From UBA1351 sp964563505 (GTDB lineage Bacteria > Bacillota > Clostridia > Lachnospirales > Vallitaleaceae), in the NCBI GenBank assembly GCA_964563505.1, contig CAZLXW010000011.1:14259-78258 (forward strand): a stretch of DNA of 64,000 nucleotides, written 5' to 3'. Under the pieces are notes generated by a model. The model worked only from the letters and a program-made list of their open reading frames with translations. It had not been told where the DNA came from and searched no databases. Shown here in pieces: positions 1 through 7,341 of this stretch (positions are counted from its first letter, which is position 1; every line of letters begins with the position of its first letter). The position numbers and the translations under genes were made by a program.

Positions 1-235
1 TTTCTTTCGTCACTGTTTTTAGTTTTTCAATCATTTGTAGGCCATCAAGCTTGGGCATGCGAATATCACTAATCACAATATCCGGTTGTCGGTCTGCAAT
101 AATTGTTAAACCTTCCTCCCCATTTTTAGCTGTTCCACAGACGTTACAATTAATCTCTTCCCATGGAACAAGCTCTTTTAATCCTTTCACAACCATTGGT
201 TCATCATCAATAATAAATATTTGATATTTTCCCAT
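1..235 (-). CDS. Response regulator, YesN type (partial, C-terminus outside window)
   Basis: Only the first 78 codons lie in the window. They form a CheY-like receiver domain: the acidic pair D10-D11, the phospho-acceptor Asp at about residue 57 in VISDIRMP, and the PWEEI segment typical of YesN-type regulators that end in an AraC-type DNA-binding domain. That output domain is outside the window, so the subclass is an inference. The start is an ATG with AAGGAGA seven bases upstream. The gene follows the YesM-type kinase stop by nine bases, so the two are co-transcribed and form a kinase/regulator pair. Such pairs usually control sugar uptake genes; the target here is not visible. Confidence 0.9.
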   Translation of the reverse strand, partial: MGKYQIFIIDDEPMVVKGLKELVPWEEINCNVCGTAKNGEEGLTIIADRQPDIVISDIRMPKLDGLQMIEKLKTVTKE

Positions 236-244
236 ATCTTCTCC

Positions 245-2023
245 TTAGTCTGTCATTGTGTCTGAAATCTCCGGAAAACAAATCGTGATTGTTGTCCCTT
301 GGTTTGGATGACTTTCAATCTTTATTTTTGCACCATCTCCATAAATCAATTGTATACGTCTAAACACATTTTGAAGACCGACACTTGCACCTTCACCTTT
401 TTTCATATCGATAATCTCTTTTTCTTCATGAATCATACTTTGGATTTTTTTATATTGGACTTCATTCATCCCAATCCCATTATCCCGTATGATAAATACC
501 AAACGTCCATCTTCTTTTTTCCCAATAAGTTTAATGAGTCCTTCACCAATAGGTTCTATTCCGTGTTTTACCGCATTCTCAAGCAAAGGCTGTAAAATAA
601 GCTTGGGAATAAGGGCGTCTTCAATCTCACGATCAATGTTTTGATAATATTCTAGGCTTTCTGAATAGCGCATTTGAATCAAATACATATATTGATTCAC
701 ATAGCCGACTTCTTCTTTAACCGGAATTAATTTGCGCTTTGACCGATTTATTGATGCATCCATAAGTTTAGATAATGCTTGAATCATTAAGGCAATGTCA
801 TTCTCTCCCGCTAACTGCGCCCGCCAATTAATGGACTCAAGTGTATTATATAAAAAATGGGGATTGATTTGCTCTTGAAGTGCTGAAATTTCCGCATCTT
901 TTTTGGCCAATTCTTTGACATATACATCACTTACTAAGCGATTAATGTTTTGTGTCATCTTATTAAAAGCATGATATACAAGGCCAAATTCATCGTGTCT
1001 GTTTTCCGGTATTTTCACATCCAAAGCCCCTCGTTCAAAGGCTTTCATTTTTGATGTCAACTCTTTCATTGGCTTTAATATAGTACGAAAAAGAAAGTAT
1101 GCCATTAAGGCAAAAAAAGGAACCATTGCCAAATATAGAATAATAACTAATCGTATGACTTTTTTAGAATCCTGCATCAGCATCTCAGAAGATACAAGTG
1201 TAATCAAGGATAAGTCCAATGTGGGTATTTGGTCCGTAATAATATAGTACTCCTCTTGTCCCTTGGTCTGGGTATAAAACCCCGGATTTTCTTGGCTAAA
1301 TTCTTGGCTAAGAACTTTATGCACTTCACTTACACTTCCTTTGTTAGCAATCACACGAGAATCCTTGGAGTATAAGTAAATCGATTCGTCTGTCTGGATA
1401 TTGATATTTTCCAAAATGTTTTCTAAATATTCAGGATCAATCCGAAAATACATCATCGCAATGGGTTTAAAGTTATCCTTATGAAGCAGCAATTGTGTTA
1501 AATACACATTAAACTGCCCATCTTCATACCTTGTATAAAACTGAGTTTTTACACTATTTTTCGCCAAATTGGCCATGTCTTGAACCGGTATGTCATTTCC
1601 ACTGATAAGTCCTGCTTCTTTTGTATAATATACGTGTTGGCCGGTTGTATAAAAAAAAAGTCCTCCTAAATCATAGTTTTTTCTGGCAAAGACAATGGTA
1701 CTTAAGTAGGACTTAATGTCACGAATGAGATCAAACATCTCAAGTGAATTTTCTTCGACGTTGGGTTGTTTTACAATGACTGCATTAAATGTTGGATCTT
1801 GTAGCATATATCGAACGGATTCTTTCATATCTTCAAGCTCGCCACTAATCGAGGACGTGACATGGCTCATATTGCTTTGGGCATAGGCAAGAAAGCGTTC
1901 TTTAATAATGTTGTTATAATTATAGGACGCCATAATGGCCAAGACAAGCATTGGCAAAATTGATACACAAATAATTAATACGATTATTTTTGATTTTAGC
2001 GATATGGTTTTCATACGCTTCAT
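245..2023 (-). CDS. YesM-type sensor histidine kinase
   Basis: A 592-residue membrane kinase. It has an N-terminal transmembrane helix (about 12-32), a roughly 250-residue extracellular Cache-like sensor, a second helix (about 292-314), a HAMP linker (about 315-370), a His_kinase domain with the phospho-acceptor His in NPHFLYNTLE near residue 388, and a HATPase domain with the N-box LLENAVKHG and the glycine-rich GIGMNE. This is the family of two-helix kinases paired with YesN/AraC-type regulators, often sensing carbohydrates or cell-wall stress. The start codon has AAGGAG six bases upstream. The regulator gene follows immediately. The ligand cannot be told from sequence. Confidence 0.93.
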   Translation of the reverse strand: MKRMKTISLKSKIIVLIICVSILPMLVLAIMASYNYNNIIKERFLAYAQSNMSHVTSSISGELEDMKESVRYMLQDPTFNAVIVKQPNVEENSLEMFDLIRDIKSYLSTIVFARKNYDLGGLFFYTTGQHVYYTKEAGLISGNDIPVQDMANLAKNSVKTQFYTRYEDGQFNVYLTQLLLHKDNFKPIAMMYFRIDPEYLENILENINIQTDESIYLYSKDSRVIANKGSVSEVHKVLSQEFSQENPGFYTQTKGQEEYYIITDQIPTLDLSLITLVSSEMLMQDSKKVIRLVIILYLAMVPFFALMAYFLFRTILKPMKELTSKMKAFERGALDVKIPENRHDEFGLVYHAFNKMTQNINRLVSDVYVKELAKKDAEISALQEQINPHFLYNTLESINWRAQLAGENDIALMIQALSKLMDASINRSKRKLIPVKEEVGYVNQYMYLIQMRYSESLEYYQNIDREIEDALIPKLILQPLLENAVKHGIEPIGEGLIKLIGKKEDGRLVFIIRDNGIGMNEVQYKKIQSMIHEEKEIIDMKKGEGASVGLQNVFRRIQLIYGDGAKIKIESHPNQGTTITICFPEISDTMTD

Positions 2024-2089
2024 AGTATTCTCCTTAAATTTGAAAAAAAGACCCTACTTAAAAGTAACGTCCATTTTGTGCTTAACTTA

Positions 2090-2608
2090 TTATTTTTCCG
2101 TTTGTTCTGCCTGTGTTTGCATTCCTTGTTGAATTAAATTAAAAACACCAAAAACTATAAAAAAATCACCAATGCTCATGACCCGGGTTGATAACCTAGG
2201 TATATCAATAATGAAAATATCTGCTAATAACCATAGCTTTGTCGCTTCTGTTAATAGCCCATGCCCTCGGTCAAAAATTCCTTCCGCATAATCCGGGAGT
2301 TTTACAGGCATTTTTCCATTATTTACGGCAATGACCAAACCATTTAAAAAGGTGCCTATTCCCATAAACCACATACCGAAAAAATGTCGATTACGATAAC
2401 AAACATAGATAATTAACAGGTAGCTTCCAACATGCATGAAAAAAAATCCGGTTTCAGGAATAGATTCAACGGCAAAAGAAATTGTCTGTAAAGCAAAGGC
2501 AATCATAAACAGATACCAATACTGAATCGTTACATTTTCTAGATTTTTCATCTTGCCTTTTCGCATATATCCAAAAAGCATTGCAAGAATAATCCCCTCA
2601 AATATCAT
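2090..2608 (-). CDS. DUF5317 family membrane protein
   Basis: A 172-residue protein with about five hydrophobic segments. The sequence NGLVIAVNNGKMPVKLP in the middle and the hydrophobic C-terminal PRLSTRVMSIGDFFIVFG segment are typical of DUF5317, an uncharacterised membrane family of Firmicutes. Its start overlaps the stop of the upstream HD-GYP gene by four bases (ATGA), so translation is coupled and the two products probably work together. In clostridia DUF5317 often sits beside HD-GYP genes, which hints at a role in cyclic-di-GMP signalling at the membrane, but no activity is known. Confidence 0.8.
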   Translation of the reverse strand: MIFEGIILAMLFGYMRKGKMKNLENVTIQYWYLFMIAFALQTISFAVESIPETGFFFMHVGSYLLIIYVCYRNRHFFGMWFMGIGTFLNGLVIAVNNGKMPVKLPDYAEGIFDRGHGLLTEATKLWLLADIFIIDIPRLSTRVMSIGDFFIVFGVFNLIQQGMQTQAEQTEK

Positions 2609-3942
2609 GCTTCATTAACCCTTTCTGCATTCGTTTGTTCTTCTCTTAAATCATCGATTTCTACAAGCTCTCCCTCTGCTTCTCCCACTTTATATCCAGG
2701 TCGTGAAAGCACATCGTCAACAAAACATCGAACAACTTGTGGATGAAATTGAGTCCCGGCATTATCAATCAACTCTTGAATGGCATGTTCTTTACTAAAG
2801 GCTTTCCGGTAAGGCCGCTCCGATGTCATAGCATCAAAACTGTCAGCAATCATTAATATTGAAGCTTCAACACTAATCTGATCACCGGCTAATTGATTCG
2901 GATAGCCTTTCCCATCATAACGTTCATGATGCTGAATAATAATCAGCGAAATTTTACGCAAGGAGTGTACACTTCCGATAATATGTCCGCCAATACTAGC
3001 ATGGTCTTGTATTCTTCGATATTCTTCATCCGTTAGTTTACCGGCTTTATTTAATATATCATCCGGAATCCCGATTTTTCCAATATCATGTAATAGGGCC
3101 GCTTTATCAATGGTATCAATTTGGTGGGGACTTAATTTATATGCCTTTGCAATATCCATGGCATATTGTTGAACTCGCCCCGTATGCCCACCTGTATAAG
3201 CATCCTTTGCATGAAGAGCTTCATTTAAGGCATGAATAGTATCGATGGCCATACGCTGGGAATCATAATAAAGCTTAAAGGAATATCTTGCGAGTAGAAT
3301 CGGAATAAATAGAATCACGACAATGGACTTGCCATATGTATAATCGGCAAAAACCAAGAAAATACCGAGTGTTCCTATAGCTAAAGAATTCATATATGAC
3401 CCAAAAATATCCTTCAAAATATCCCGAGCCTTAATATCATCAAATTGAATCGAAAAATATTGGAGAAGAATAAACCCATTGATTAACTCTTCAACGGCCA
3501 AGGCAACTAGCATAATTAGTGCAAAAATAATAATATTAAATGGTCCTTGGTACAGTTGAAAAAGAACACTGGATAAGGCCATTGCTAAGGATATATTAAA
3601 AATATTAAATGCCATTTTATAAGGCGCTGTATTAAAAAAGTGCTGACGCTTATCATTTATTTCAGGAAATGAAAATAATATTCCTACTGTTACAATAATT
3701 AAAACATCAAAAGGCGTACCAATAATAGCTGAATAAAGATAAATGGCTGTTCCTACAGACGTAGATGTCCCAGCAGATGATATCACAACAAACGATTCTG
3801 CAATAATGGCTAGGCCTGCCCAAAACAAGAGCTGTCTCCAATCACTCATTCCAAACTCTTGATAAAAAATATATGCCACTATAGCATATATAACTCCTAA
3901 TATAGAATTTAATATCCTTGTTTTTTTATGTTGTGCATTCAT
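2605..3942 (-). CDS. Membrane-anchored HD-GYP phosphodiesterase
   Basis: 445 residues. The first 220 or so form a MASE-like sensor of about seven membrane helices. The C-terminal half is an HD-GYP domain, with the HD pair in LLHDIGKIGIPD near residues 282-283 and the signature HHERYDGKGYP near 337-347. HD-GYP enzymes hydrolyse cyclic di-GMP; the metal-binding His and Asp residues are intact, so it is probably active. The start codon overlaps an 11-base sequence, AGATTAGCGAA, that also occurs 176 bases upstream in the leader. It is the second gene of an operon behind a 25-codon micro-ORF and is translationally coupled to DUF5317 downstream. The domain call is secure; the signal sensed is unknown. 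Confidence 0.93.
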   Translation of the reverse strand: MNAQHKKTRILNSILGVIYAIVAYIFYQEFGMSDWRQLLFWAGLAIIAESFVVISSAGTSTSVGTAIYLYSAIIGTPFDVLIIVTVGILFSFPEINDKRQHFFNTAPYKMAFNIFNISLAMALSSVLFQLYQGPFNIIIFALIMLVALAVEELINGFILLQYFSIQFDDIKARDILKDIFGSYMNSLAIGTLGIFLVFADYTYGKSIVVILFIPILLARYSFKLYYDSQRMAIDTIHALNEALHAKDAYTGGHTGRVQQYAMDIAKAYKLSPHQIDTIDKAALLHDIGKIGIPDDILNKAGKLTDEEYRRIQDHASIGGHIIGSVHSLRKISLIIIQHHERYDGKGYPNQLAGDQISVEASILMIADSFDAMTSERPYRKAFSKEHAIQELIDNAGTQFHPQVVRCFVDDVLSRPGYKVGEAEGELVEIDDLREEQTNAERVNEA

Positions 3943-3961
3943 TCGCTAATCTCCTTATACA

Positions 3962-4185
3962 AAGCCGGCATATTTTTATTAAAATACTCTGTGTGCTGCG
4001 CCTGATGCTAATAAAGCCATTGCTAAACTCATTATTATACTTAAAACCTTTTTCATCGATATAGCCTCCTGTGGGTTTTCTCTGCTTCTTTCCGCTAATA
4101 AAACAGGCTATATCCGCTTCGCTAATCTAAATATTTTAAAAATAATCATGAAATAGTTTATAAACTTAATAGTATATGCCGGCTT
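3962..4185. repeat. 12-bp inverted repeat flanking the micro-ORF
   Basis: AAGCCGGCATAT at 3962-3973 and its exact complement at 4174-4185 enclose the 25-codon ORF and its ribosome binding site. In RNA they could close a long-range stem or a loop-to-tail pseudoknot. The region also carries an 11-base direct repeat, TTCGCTAATCT (plus strand), at 3942-3952 and 4118-4128. Confidence 0.7.
3979..4056 (-). CDS. 25-residue hydrophobic micro-ORF (signal-peptide-like)
   Basis: ATG-initiated ORF of 25 codons, beginning MKKVLSIIMSLAMALL and ending SGAAHRVF. It has two N-terminal lysines, a hydrophobic core and a small-residue stretch before a short polar tail, like a signal peptide or membrane micropeptide. 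A perfect AGGAGG lies eight bases upstream, which argues for real translation. It lies 36 bases upstream of the HD-GYP gene on the same strand, downstream of a good promoter and a structured leader. It lacks the Cys/Ser-centred ring motif of AgrD peptides. It could be a secreted signal, a membrane micropeptide acting on the HD-GYP sensor, or a leader peptide. Function is unknown. Confidence 0.55.
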   Translation of the reverse strand: MKKVLSIIMSLAMALLASGAAHRVF

Positions 4186-4202
4186 ATGGCAAAGTTTATA
4201 AA
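4059..4202 (-). ncRNA. Structured 5' leader of the micro-ORF/HD-GYP operon
   Basis: The transcript from the promoter at 4223-4251 has a leader of about 160 nt with two clear hairpins. Hairpin 1 pairs 4157-4167 with 4192-4202 (11 bp, TTTATAAACTT). Its loop contains AAGCCGGCATAT (4174-4185), which is perfectly complementary to 3962-3973, just past the micro-ORF and just before the HD-GYP ribosome binding site. Hairpin 2 pairs 4103-4113 with 4059-4072 (11 bp with a three-base bulge) and buries the AGGAGG of the micro-ORF. This looks like a cis-regulatory RNA. It does not match the cyclic-di-GMP riboswitch consensus that I know. Confidence 0.45.
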
Positions 4203-4222
4203 AAACATACACCATAGACTAA

Positions 4223-4251
4223 ATTATAGTCTATTATACCCATGACGACAA
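4223..4251 (-). promoter_or_regulatory. Sigma-A-type promoter of the micro-ORF/HD-GYP operon
   Basis: On the minus strand TTGTCG is followed after 17 bases by a perfect TATAAT. The -10 box lies inside an 8-bp dyad (ATAGACTA / TAGTCTAT, 4214-4234), which could be an operator. The 256-base gap between the micro-ORF start and the next gene holds this promoter, the structured leader and little else. Confidence 0.55.
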
Positions 4252-4304
4252 GGACTTTTTAATAGGTATATATCCTCATTTTGTTATTATCTTGATTTAT
4301 ATGA

Positions 4305-4331
4305 AAAGACCCCTACCATCTAGGGGTCTTT
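4305..4331 (-). terminator. Intrinsic terminator after the DUF6171 gene
   Basis: An 11-bp perfect stem (AAAGACCCCTA) with a five-base loop, followed on the minus strand by TTTT. The stop codon of the DUF6171 gene (4313-4315) lies inside the stem. It separates the GH51/DUF6171 unit from the HD-GYP operon. Confidence 0.75.
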
Positions 4332-4564
4332 GGATACGGACATCGTTGATTTTTTTTTATTGCACGTAAGATAACAAAACATCCACAAAAGGCGCACATT
4401 CCGTTTTGAAGTTTTTTACATGATTCGCACTGGGATAATCGCACTTGGTATATGGCATCTGTACATTTTATCTCTTCCGGCATTCCTTCAATATGCTTTA
4501 GAATGCCGGCGTGAATATCATCGCTACCTTTTGCAAATGCGTAGCATCGTTTACAAACCATCAT
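4313..4564 (-). CDS. DUF6171 family cysteine-rich small protein
   Basis: 83 residues with five CxxC-type or similar cysteine positions: CKRC near the start, then CESC, CAFCGC and a final CP. The segment QNGMCAFCGCFVILRA is characteristic of DUF6171, a small, probably zinc-binding family of Clostridia with no known function. It starts two bases after the stop of the arabinofuranosidase gene and probably reads through from it; no clear ribosome binding site is visible, which suggests coupled translation. A second ATG directly follows the first, so the start is uncertain by one residue. Confidence 0.75.
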   Translation of the reverse strand: MMVCKRCYAFAKGSDDIHAGILKHIEGMPEEIKCTDAIYQVRLSQCESCKKLQNGMCAFCGCFVILRAIKKNQRCPYPKTPRW

Positions 4565-4566
4565 TG

Positions 4567-6039
4567 CTATTCAAGAACAAGTCGAACGACCGAGCATGTA
4601 GGAAGCGTCATTGTAAATCCGGATTCTTTAAGCTCAACCTGATTAAAGACTTCTTTTTTCACCAGCTCAGGCGACTCAAATGTATTATATGCATCCATTG
4701 CACCTGTTATTATGTGTCCAGTTACTTTCTTAGGATTAAAGCCTAGTGTTTCTGCATCAATGAAGCGTTCTTCATGTAAGTCCAGATTACATAATGTTAA
4801 TACAAGGTGGCCTGATGCATTCACAGAAGCTGATTCTGTCATTGCCGGAACATTTACGCCATCAATGTCAAGATCAGGTGTCGTTATGTAACTCTCAACC
4901 AACTGATTATCCTGATGGTCTTGATACATATCAAAAACATGGTAGGTTGGTGTTTTAATCATTTTTTCACCTTCTGTTAAGATAACAGATTGAAGCACAT
5001 TTACAAGCTGGGCAATATTTGCCATTCGCACACGGTCTGCATGTTTATTAAAGATGTTAAGATTAATACCTGCAACTAATGCGTCACGCATACTATTTTG
5101 CTGATATAAGAATCCTGGGTTTGTTCCCGGTTCCACTTCATACCAGGTTCCCCACTCATCCACTACTAGTGCTACACACTTTTGGGGATCATATTTATCC
5201 ATGATATGGCTATGCTTTGTGACGAGTTCTTCCATACGCCATGTATTCTTTAAGGCACGATAATAATCTTTTTCCGTCATTTGGGTTGCTGAACCTTTAT
5301 CTTCCCAACTATTGACAAAGGTATAAAAGTGCAAGCTCAAACCATCCATATAGGGTCCTGCTATTTCCATAAGGACTTTGGTCCAATTATAATCATCGAC
5401 ATTGGGACCGCCCGCAATTTTAAAAAGCTTATTATCTCCATAATTACGGGTATATGTCTGATATCGACGGTAGAGGTCCGCATAGTATTCCGGTCGCATA
5501 TTTCCACCGCAACCCCAGTTCTCATTACCCACGCCAAAATATTTAACTTTCCACGCATCTTTTTGTCCATTTTCTTCTCGAAGTTTTGCCATCGGAGATA
5601 GTCCATCAAAGGTCATGTATTCAACCCACTCCGACATTTCTTGAACGGTTCCGCTTCCTACATTCCCATTAATGTAAGGCTCACATTCTAAAAGTTCGCA
5701 TAAGCGCATGAATTCATGAGTACCGAAACTATTATCTTCAACCACACCACCCCAATGGGTGTTAATCATTTTTTTACGGTTTTCTTTGGGTCCGATACCA
5801 TCTTTCCAGTGGTATTCATCGGCAAAACACCCTCCCGGCCATCGAAGCAAAGGCAAGCCCATTGCTTTTAAGGCTTCAACAACGTCAGTACGCATTCCAT
5901 CGACATTGGGAATATCCGAATCTTCACCCACATAAAGTCCTTCATATATACAACGGCCAAGATGTTCTGAAAAGTGCCCGTAAATATTTCGATCGATTTG
6001 TGCCTTTTGTTTTTTTGTATTGATTACATATTTTTGCAT
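4567..6039 (-). CDS. Alpha-L-arabinofuranosidase, GH51
   Basis: 490 residues, close to the usual size of GH51 enzymes. It hydrolyses terminal alpha-L-arabinofuranosyl residues from arabinan, arabinoxylan and pectin side chains. The conserved start region reads YGHFSEHLGRCIYEGLYVG, the acid/base Glu is in GNENWGCGG (about residue 174) and the nucleophile Glu is in VDEWGTWYE (about 295). No signal peptide is visible, so it acts on imported oligosaccharides. I start it at the ATG preceded by GAAGGAGG; the open frame extends 27 codons further upstream without a ribosome binding site. It lies 84 bases downstream of the signal peptidase gene and is followed directly by DUF6171. Confidence 0.95.
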   Translation of the reverse strand: MQKYVINTKKQKAQIDRNIYGHFSEHLGRCIYEGLYVGEDSDIPNVDGMRTDVVEALKAMGLPLLRWPGGCFADEYHWKDGIGPKENRKKMINTHWGGVVEDNSFGTHEFMRLCELLECEPYINGNVGSGTVQEMSEWVEYMTFDGLSPMAKLREENGQKDAWKVKYFGVGNENWGCGGNMRPEYYADLYRRYQTYTRNYGDNKLFKIAGGPNVDDYNWTKVLMEIAGPYMDGLSLHFYTFVNSWEDKGSATQMTEKDYYRALKNTWRMEELVTKHSHIMDKYDPQKCVALVVDEWGTWYEVEPGTNPGFLYQQNSMRDALVAGINLNIFNKHADRVRMANIAQLVNVLQSVILTEGEKMIKTPTYHVFDMYQDHQDNQLVESYITTPDLDIDGVNVPAMTESASVNASGHLVLTLCNLDLHEERFIDAETLGFNPKKVTGHIITGAMDAYNTFESPELVKKEVFNQVELKESGFTMTLPTCSVVRLVLE

Positions 6040-6123
6040 AATAGCCTCCTTCAAAAGTTTTTGCTTTGTTTCTAAGACTATTATATCAATTAATAGCAAG
6101 TATAAAATGTCATAACCCACTAA

Positions 6124-6666
6124 CTATTTATCATTTTGTTCTTTTATCATGCGAAAATTAGGATAATAACTTAAAATCACTTTTCCGACTAAGGCTTCTT
6201 GCGAAATATATGGATTGCCCCAAAATCGTGAATCTTCACTTTCATTCCGGTTATCGCCTAAGAAAAAATAGTATCCTTGGGGAACCACATAGTTTCCATA
6301 GTCTCTAGGTCGCATGGATTCCTTCAAATAGGGCTCATTAAGTATAGCTCCATTGACATAAACTTTACTATCACGTATGACTAACTCATCACCCGGTAGG
6401 CCAATCAGTCGCTTTACATAGTATTTTTCTTCCCCGTCTTGATCAAATTCAAAGACAATGATGTCCCCTCGCTTTGGTTCATCAAATAGATAGGCCAAAC
6501 GATTTGCAATCAATCGGTCTTTGACTCTCAGTGTACTTTCCATGGATTCAGAGGGAACATATGCGTTCACAATCAATATATTGTTGACCACATAGGCAAT
6601 CCCTAATGCCACGACAATCATTTTGCTCCAACTAATGACTTCCTCTTTTATCTTTGTCTTTTCCAT
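6124..6666 (-). CDS. lepB: Signal peptidase I
   Basis: 180 residues with one N-terminal membrane anchor (about 14-34). It removes signal peptides from exported proteins on the outer face of the membrane. The catalytic serine is S41 in PSESMESTL and the general-base lysine is K85 in YYVKRLIGLPGD; the box GDNRNESEDSR is also present. I chose the ATG that follows GGGAG at proper spacing; an ATG five codons upstream has no ribosome binding site. It is a single-copy-type housekeeping gene between the GH51 gene and an unknown gene, and its 110-base upstream region is AT-rich with no clear terminator. Confidence 0.95.
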   Translation of the reverse strand: MEKTKIKEEVISWSKMIVVALGIAYVVNNILIVNAYVPSESMESTLRVKDRLIANRLAYLFDEPKRGDIIVFEFDQDGEEKYYVKRLIGLPGDELVIRDSKVYVNGAILNEPYLKESMRPRDYGNYVVPQGYYFFLGDNRNESEDSRFWGNPYISQEALVGKVILSYYPNFRMIKEQNDK

Positions 6667-6777
6667 ATCGTATTCTCCCATTATTTAATGTCATCTTTTA
6701 TACGACGGCATAACCGCATTAAATGTTCCACTATATATAACAAAATAACAAGAAAATTGTTACAGTAAAAACACATT

Positions 6778-7341
6778 TTATTTTTTTATTTTATAAAAAC
6801 TAAAGTTTGCCCATCGATACCATTCGACAATCTGTTCGCCTTCCTTGCTTATTCCAGTAAGCTCAATCTCATGGATCTGATCCTGATTGAAGTCATTTAA
6901 TGTGATTGATTCTAGTGCATGGCTACCAATATACGAACCGGTCCACTTCTTTACAAGCTGATGGTCTTCCCACGAAAAAAAGAATGGACGCTTTGCCCAT
7001 TCATAAAATTTTGTTTCTGTTATCGTTCCGATATATAGATCCATCTGCCCATCACCATCAATGTCTCCTGCTTCAATCTCCCAAGGATACACCTTTGAAA
7101 AATCATTTTCATAGAGAAAATATCTTCGCCCCTCTTCAATGCGATACAATCGGATCCATTTGCCCACGTCTTGATTCAATTTTTTTCCGTTTGCTTCCTC
7201 AATCGTCCAAAGATAATGCACTCCATCCACTGAATAATATTCTACCCAATCAATAAAATGGTGATTCGAATGGAGTATTGTGATTAAAAGAATCAGTTCG
7301 ATTAGTGCAAGAATATATAAAAGGGCCTTAGTTATATGCAT
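6778..7341 (-). CDS. Membrane-anchored VCBS/FG-GAP-like protein of unknown function
   Basis: 187 residues with an N-terminal transmembrane helix (about 5-24), which may be an uncleaved anchor. The extracellular part has one clear integrin/VCBS-type calcium-binding loop, AGDIDGDGQMDLYIG, and a weaker second copy, LNDFNQDQIHEIELTG, as in partial beta-propeller repeats. Such repeats bind ligands or partners outside the cell. Its start overlaps the end of the upstream DUF3160 gene by 14 bases, so both are made together and may share a surface role. No enzyme motif is visible. Confidence 0.6.
   Translation of the reverse strand: MHITKALLYILALIELILLITILHSNHHFIDWVEYYSVDGVHYLWTIEEANGKKLNQDVGKWIRLYRIEEGRRYFLYENDFSKVYPWEIEAGDIDGDGQMDLYIGTITETKFYEWAKRPFFFSWEDHQLVKKWTGSYIGSHALESITLNDFNQDQIHEIELTGISKEGEQIVEWYRWANFSFYKIKK

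Noticed and set aside
3979..4056. AgrD-type cyclic autoinducer
   Set aside because: No Cys or Ser at a ring position, no AgrB gene nearby and no acidic recognition tail.
4057..4222. Cyclic-di-GMP riboswitch (class I or II) ahead of the HD-GYP gene
   Set aside because: The leader is structured, but I could not find the conserved GEMM core or the class II bases; the hairpins differ in layout.
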